NCBI GenBank assembly: GCA_002077045.2
Contig: KZ111145.1
Coordinates: 372,768 to 436,767 of the forward strand
DNA length: 64,000 bases
Reading direction: 5' to 3'
Source: Rachicladosporium sp. CCFEE 5018
Lineage: Eukaryota; Ascomycota; Dothideomycetes; Cladosporiales; Cladosporiaceae
The first letter of the stretch is position 1, and each line of letters begins with the position of its first letter. Under the pieces are notes generated by a model. The model searched no databases, had not been told where the DNA came from, and saw only the letters and a program-made list of their open reading frames with translations. A program made the translations under genes and the position numbers. Positions 61,502 through 64,000 of the stretch are shown piece after piece.

Positions 61502-63098
61502 CTACGTGCGTACAGACCCTGAATTATCACTACAATCGAACACCCGAGCAATGGCGCCTGTAGCGAAGGCATCCCGAATGGACAGAGCTACACCGTATCT
61601 GCGACTGATCAGTGAGAGCACGCATAGTAACGTTCGAGGTTTCACTCACGTGCCGCCGATCACCATGAATAACCCCAGTAACACGATAAAAACATGGAAG
61701 CCGTACAAGGCTTCGCCGGCAGCTGGACCTGAGCGGGCGGACCGGAAGTCGTACATCCACAACAGCGCAGGGAAGATCAGACTGAACGGTGCAAAGCACA
61801 GCGATCCTGCCAGACCGAGCAAGTAGTTCAATATAGGCACTGCTTCCGCCACGATAAAGCCCAGAGCCCCCAGCAGTAAGTTCAAGCCAAGCCAGGTTGA
61901 CCAATGCACTACGCTGTTCGACTGTAGGTGCTTCGAGTCGCGTAGTGTCCAAACAAAGACCAGCTTCGCGGCGACGTGCTGGTAAATACCTACACCGATA
62001 ACAAGACCAGGTAAGGCAATGCCATAGGAGATCTTCTTGAACATCGTACCGGCGCTCCCAAATGCGGGCGTAGAGAGCCACACTCCACACCAACGATAGG
62101 TCACAAGCGAGAAGGTGAGGTAGAGCGACACGACGAGGATCCCAGCGACCAGCGCAGCCTTGCGGTAGTCCTTCGGCCGTCGCATCTCGGAGATCACCGG
62201 CAGATACATGGAGCTGCCACTGCACGAGATGAAAATGTTCGCTGACGCTGTAATGCCAGCGATGAAGGTAGGGTACGCGATCGAAGCCCAGCCCAAATCA
62301 AAGTCTCCCGTTGGCGGAGCTGCTGCTGGTCGGTCTTGCTGAGTGACCGCGACGACGAAGATGAAGACTGCGATGAAGAAGGTGATGAAGCCGGCCCAAG
62401 TCAGCCACCCAAGCCGCGAGAACGTTCGGATTGATGAGCAGCCAGTGATGAGAACGGCGGCCGCAGCGCTAAATGCCACGGTGCATGCGCCATGCTCTGA
62501 CAGTGCGTTGAATGCGGTCGAGATCGAGACGATGCCAGCCGCTGTAATGAGCACCTGAGCGACGAGGATCTGTGCTCCGACAAGTGCTCGTCCGATGCGA
62601 CCCCAGAGTAGGCCCATCATATCGGCAAGTGCTATCTCGAGTGTCAGTTGGAGCGGATGTCGGATATGGAAGTCGATCGAAGCGTACTATGGCATTCTGG
62701 ATGTCGATTGTGGAAGTCGCCCAATACAATAGCCGTATCTGCAACACTCAGCTTCAGCCTTCGTAAGCAGTGCTAGTAGTGCTCACAAGTATTGAGTGCG
62801 CCCCAGCCAACGATCGAGATTGCGCCGCCTACAGCACCCTTCCGTAGCGTCAGTGAACAGTTAGGTCATAGAATAAGGCGTAGCATACCAGCGTCGCCAA
62901 CGCTCCAGGTACAGCGAGAATGCTCATGGCGAATTGGATCTTGAGGAATACGACCGCAGCTCGTTGCCAGCTGACGGTCCTAAATTGCACACCGCCATCG
63001 ATGTCTTTCTTGAACACTTCGCGCACTTCGAGATCGGCCTCTTTGTCGTACTCGATATCGGAGGCACGAACGTGCGGACTAATGTTGTCTTTCTCCAT
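61502..63098 (-). CDS. AAAP-family amino acid transporter (Mtr-like)
   Basis: Five exons: 62889-63098, 62787-62838, 62688-62738, 61650-62631 and 61502-61598, all with GT-AG introns of 48-56 nt. The sum is 1392 nt, 463 residues. The N-terminus is acidic (DIEYDKEADLEVREVFKKDI), followed by the first helix region KIQFAMSILAVPGALATLGA. Around eleven hydrophobic segments follow, such as GALVGAQ-type ILVAQVLITAAGIVSISTAF and TFIAGITASANIFISCSGS. The loop EMRRPKDYRKAA is a family landmark. The C-terminus GGTYGVALSIRDAFATG is reached only after the last splice. N. crassa Mtr transports neutral aliphatic and aromatic amino acids; similarity here is from recognition, not alignment. Confidence 0.9.
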
Positions 63099-64000
63099 GT
63101 TTCAAAGTGTAGCTGTTTTGAGAAGATAATTCGCAGCCACGAAACACAACACCTACGTTGGAAGGTCGTCGGAAAGTCTACAGCGAGCCTGATAGAACTG
63201 CGGTCAGATAGACGTACCTCACCTGACCCAAGCCATAGAGACAAGGTACATATGTGCAGCTCTTGATTGCCGAGGGATCGGAGGCGATGTCGGTGTCACT
63301 TTCCTCCAAGAGTCACTGGTGTCATAGGGTACGAAGCGTTACATGAGGCGTAAGTCGAGTACAAGATACAGGAGGAAAGTTGGAAGATTAAGAGGTCGCC
63401 TCAATGAAAAGGGACCTAGCTGTCTTGTGCCAAATGGAACCATTCGCAGCAGCGTATCGCCGTTTCCCGGCTACGTTAAAGGACGCACAGCCAAGGCCTC
63501 GCCCGATCGTTCTTGAGTAGGTCGTACGGTGGTGCTACCAGAAGGCAACGTCACGTTTCTGATAGTCCAACTGACCTCGAGCTCGCTCTCGGTCGTGGTG
63601 AACCTTGGAGCGAACGCTGAGAGTACGAACACCGTGTTCCTCAAGCAAGCCTCAACGTGTTCAGATATCGCGTTGGCTACCATTAGAGTGGAGAATGCGT
63701 TAAGGCGATCGATACTCAGACGAGACGAACAAATTGCTTCACCTTGTCATCGCACCTCAGCATACATGGACCCGTAAGGTGTCCGCGTTGTTCATTGTTA
63801 TTTCGTTGGCGGCCGACTGACTGCGCCGTCAAGCTGTGTAACGTCTCCGACATCGCCGGCCAATGGCAAACTTCAAAATCGCACTTTCCGACTAGCGGGC
63901 GCCACCAAGTCGAACCTCAGAGCAGGATTATCAGATTGGACAAGATCTGATAAAGGATTTGACGTTTGCCAGCGTTGGGCGAGTGTCTCACCCTTGCTTC
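63099..64000. other. Right-end region, no supported gene
   Basis: Upstream flank of the AAAP transporter and 900 bp to the edge. The frames at 63471-63683 (-) and 63529-63777 (+) overlap and show no domain. A gene might begin beyond the edge. Confidence 0.4.

Overview
The window is nuclear DNA of a filamentous ascomycete, most likely a Dothideomycete. The evidence is short (about 50-115 nt) GT-AG introns, a divergent intron-containing histone H3-H4 pair, a DUF6594 gene, a fungal Mtr-type amino acid carrier, an extracellular pectinesterase and a fungal rvt reverse-transcriptase gene. Class and order are inferred from gene content only. One 100-N assembly gap lies at 22857-22956.

Layout. 1-9 kb: the 3' end of one membrane/2EXR-like gene and an intact paralog beside it, a 5'-nucleotidase-like phosphoesterase, a DUF6594 membrane protein, a gene with two retropepsin-like domains, and a 104-bp-period tandem duplication. 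9-16 kb: one intronless 6.8-kb ORF for a secreted protein with five pectinesterase modules, the first two lacking most catalytic residues, and a Ser/Thr-rich tail. 17.7-24 kb: Trm4/Ncl1 tRNA methyltransferase, then two truncated genes meeting at the gap (C-terminus of a C2H2 regulator, N-terminus of the splicing factor Prp3). 25-27.5 kb: H4 and H3 with a shared promoter, and a fragment of a regulator-like gene. 30.7-33.1 kb: GH36 alpha-galactosidase. 33-44.3 kb: five paralogous F-box-like genes in two groups around three housekeeping genes (class III alcohol dehydrogenase, V-ATPase subunit c, Snu13). 44.6-64 kb: Argonaute, ribosomal protein L5, an AAT-family amino acid permease, rvt, a secreted Ser/Thr-rich protein and an AAAP amino acid transporter.

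Systems. Carbohydrate and amino acid use is represented by the pectinesterase, alpha-galactosidase and two transporters. RNA metabolism is represented by Trm4, Prp3, Snu13, L5 and Argonaute. The two most unusual items are rvt, a domesticated reverse transcriptase not tied to a mobile element, and the local F-box-like expansion. Its members share an F-box-like N-terminus and an 'NP-hydrophobic' block followed by a W...TL block; one member carries this C-terminal unit twice.

Quality warning. The alpha-galactosidase, two F-box-like genes and the 3' third of rvt are interrupted by frame changes that all fit loss of one base, often in a short homopolymer. Several kilobases of housekeeping ORF show none. 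Either local sequencing error or recent decay of accessory genes could explain this. Exon boundaries below were read by hand; for every multi-exon housekeeping gene the exon lengths sum to a multiple of three.
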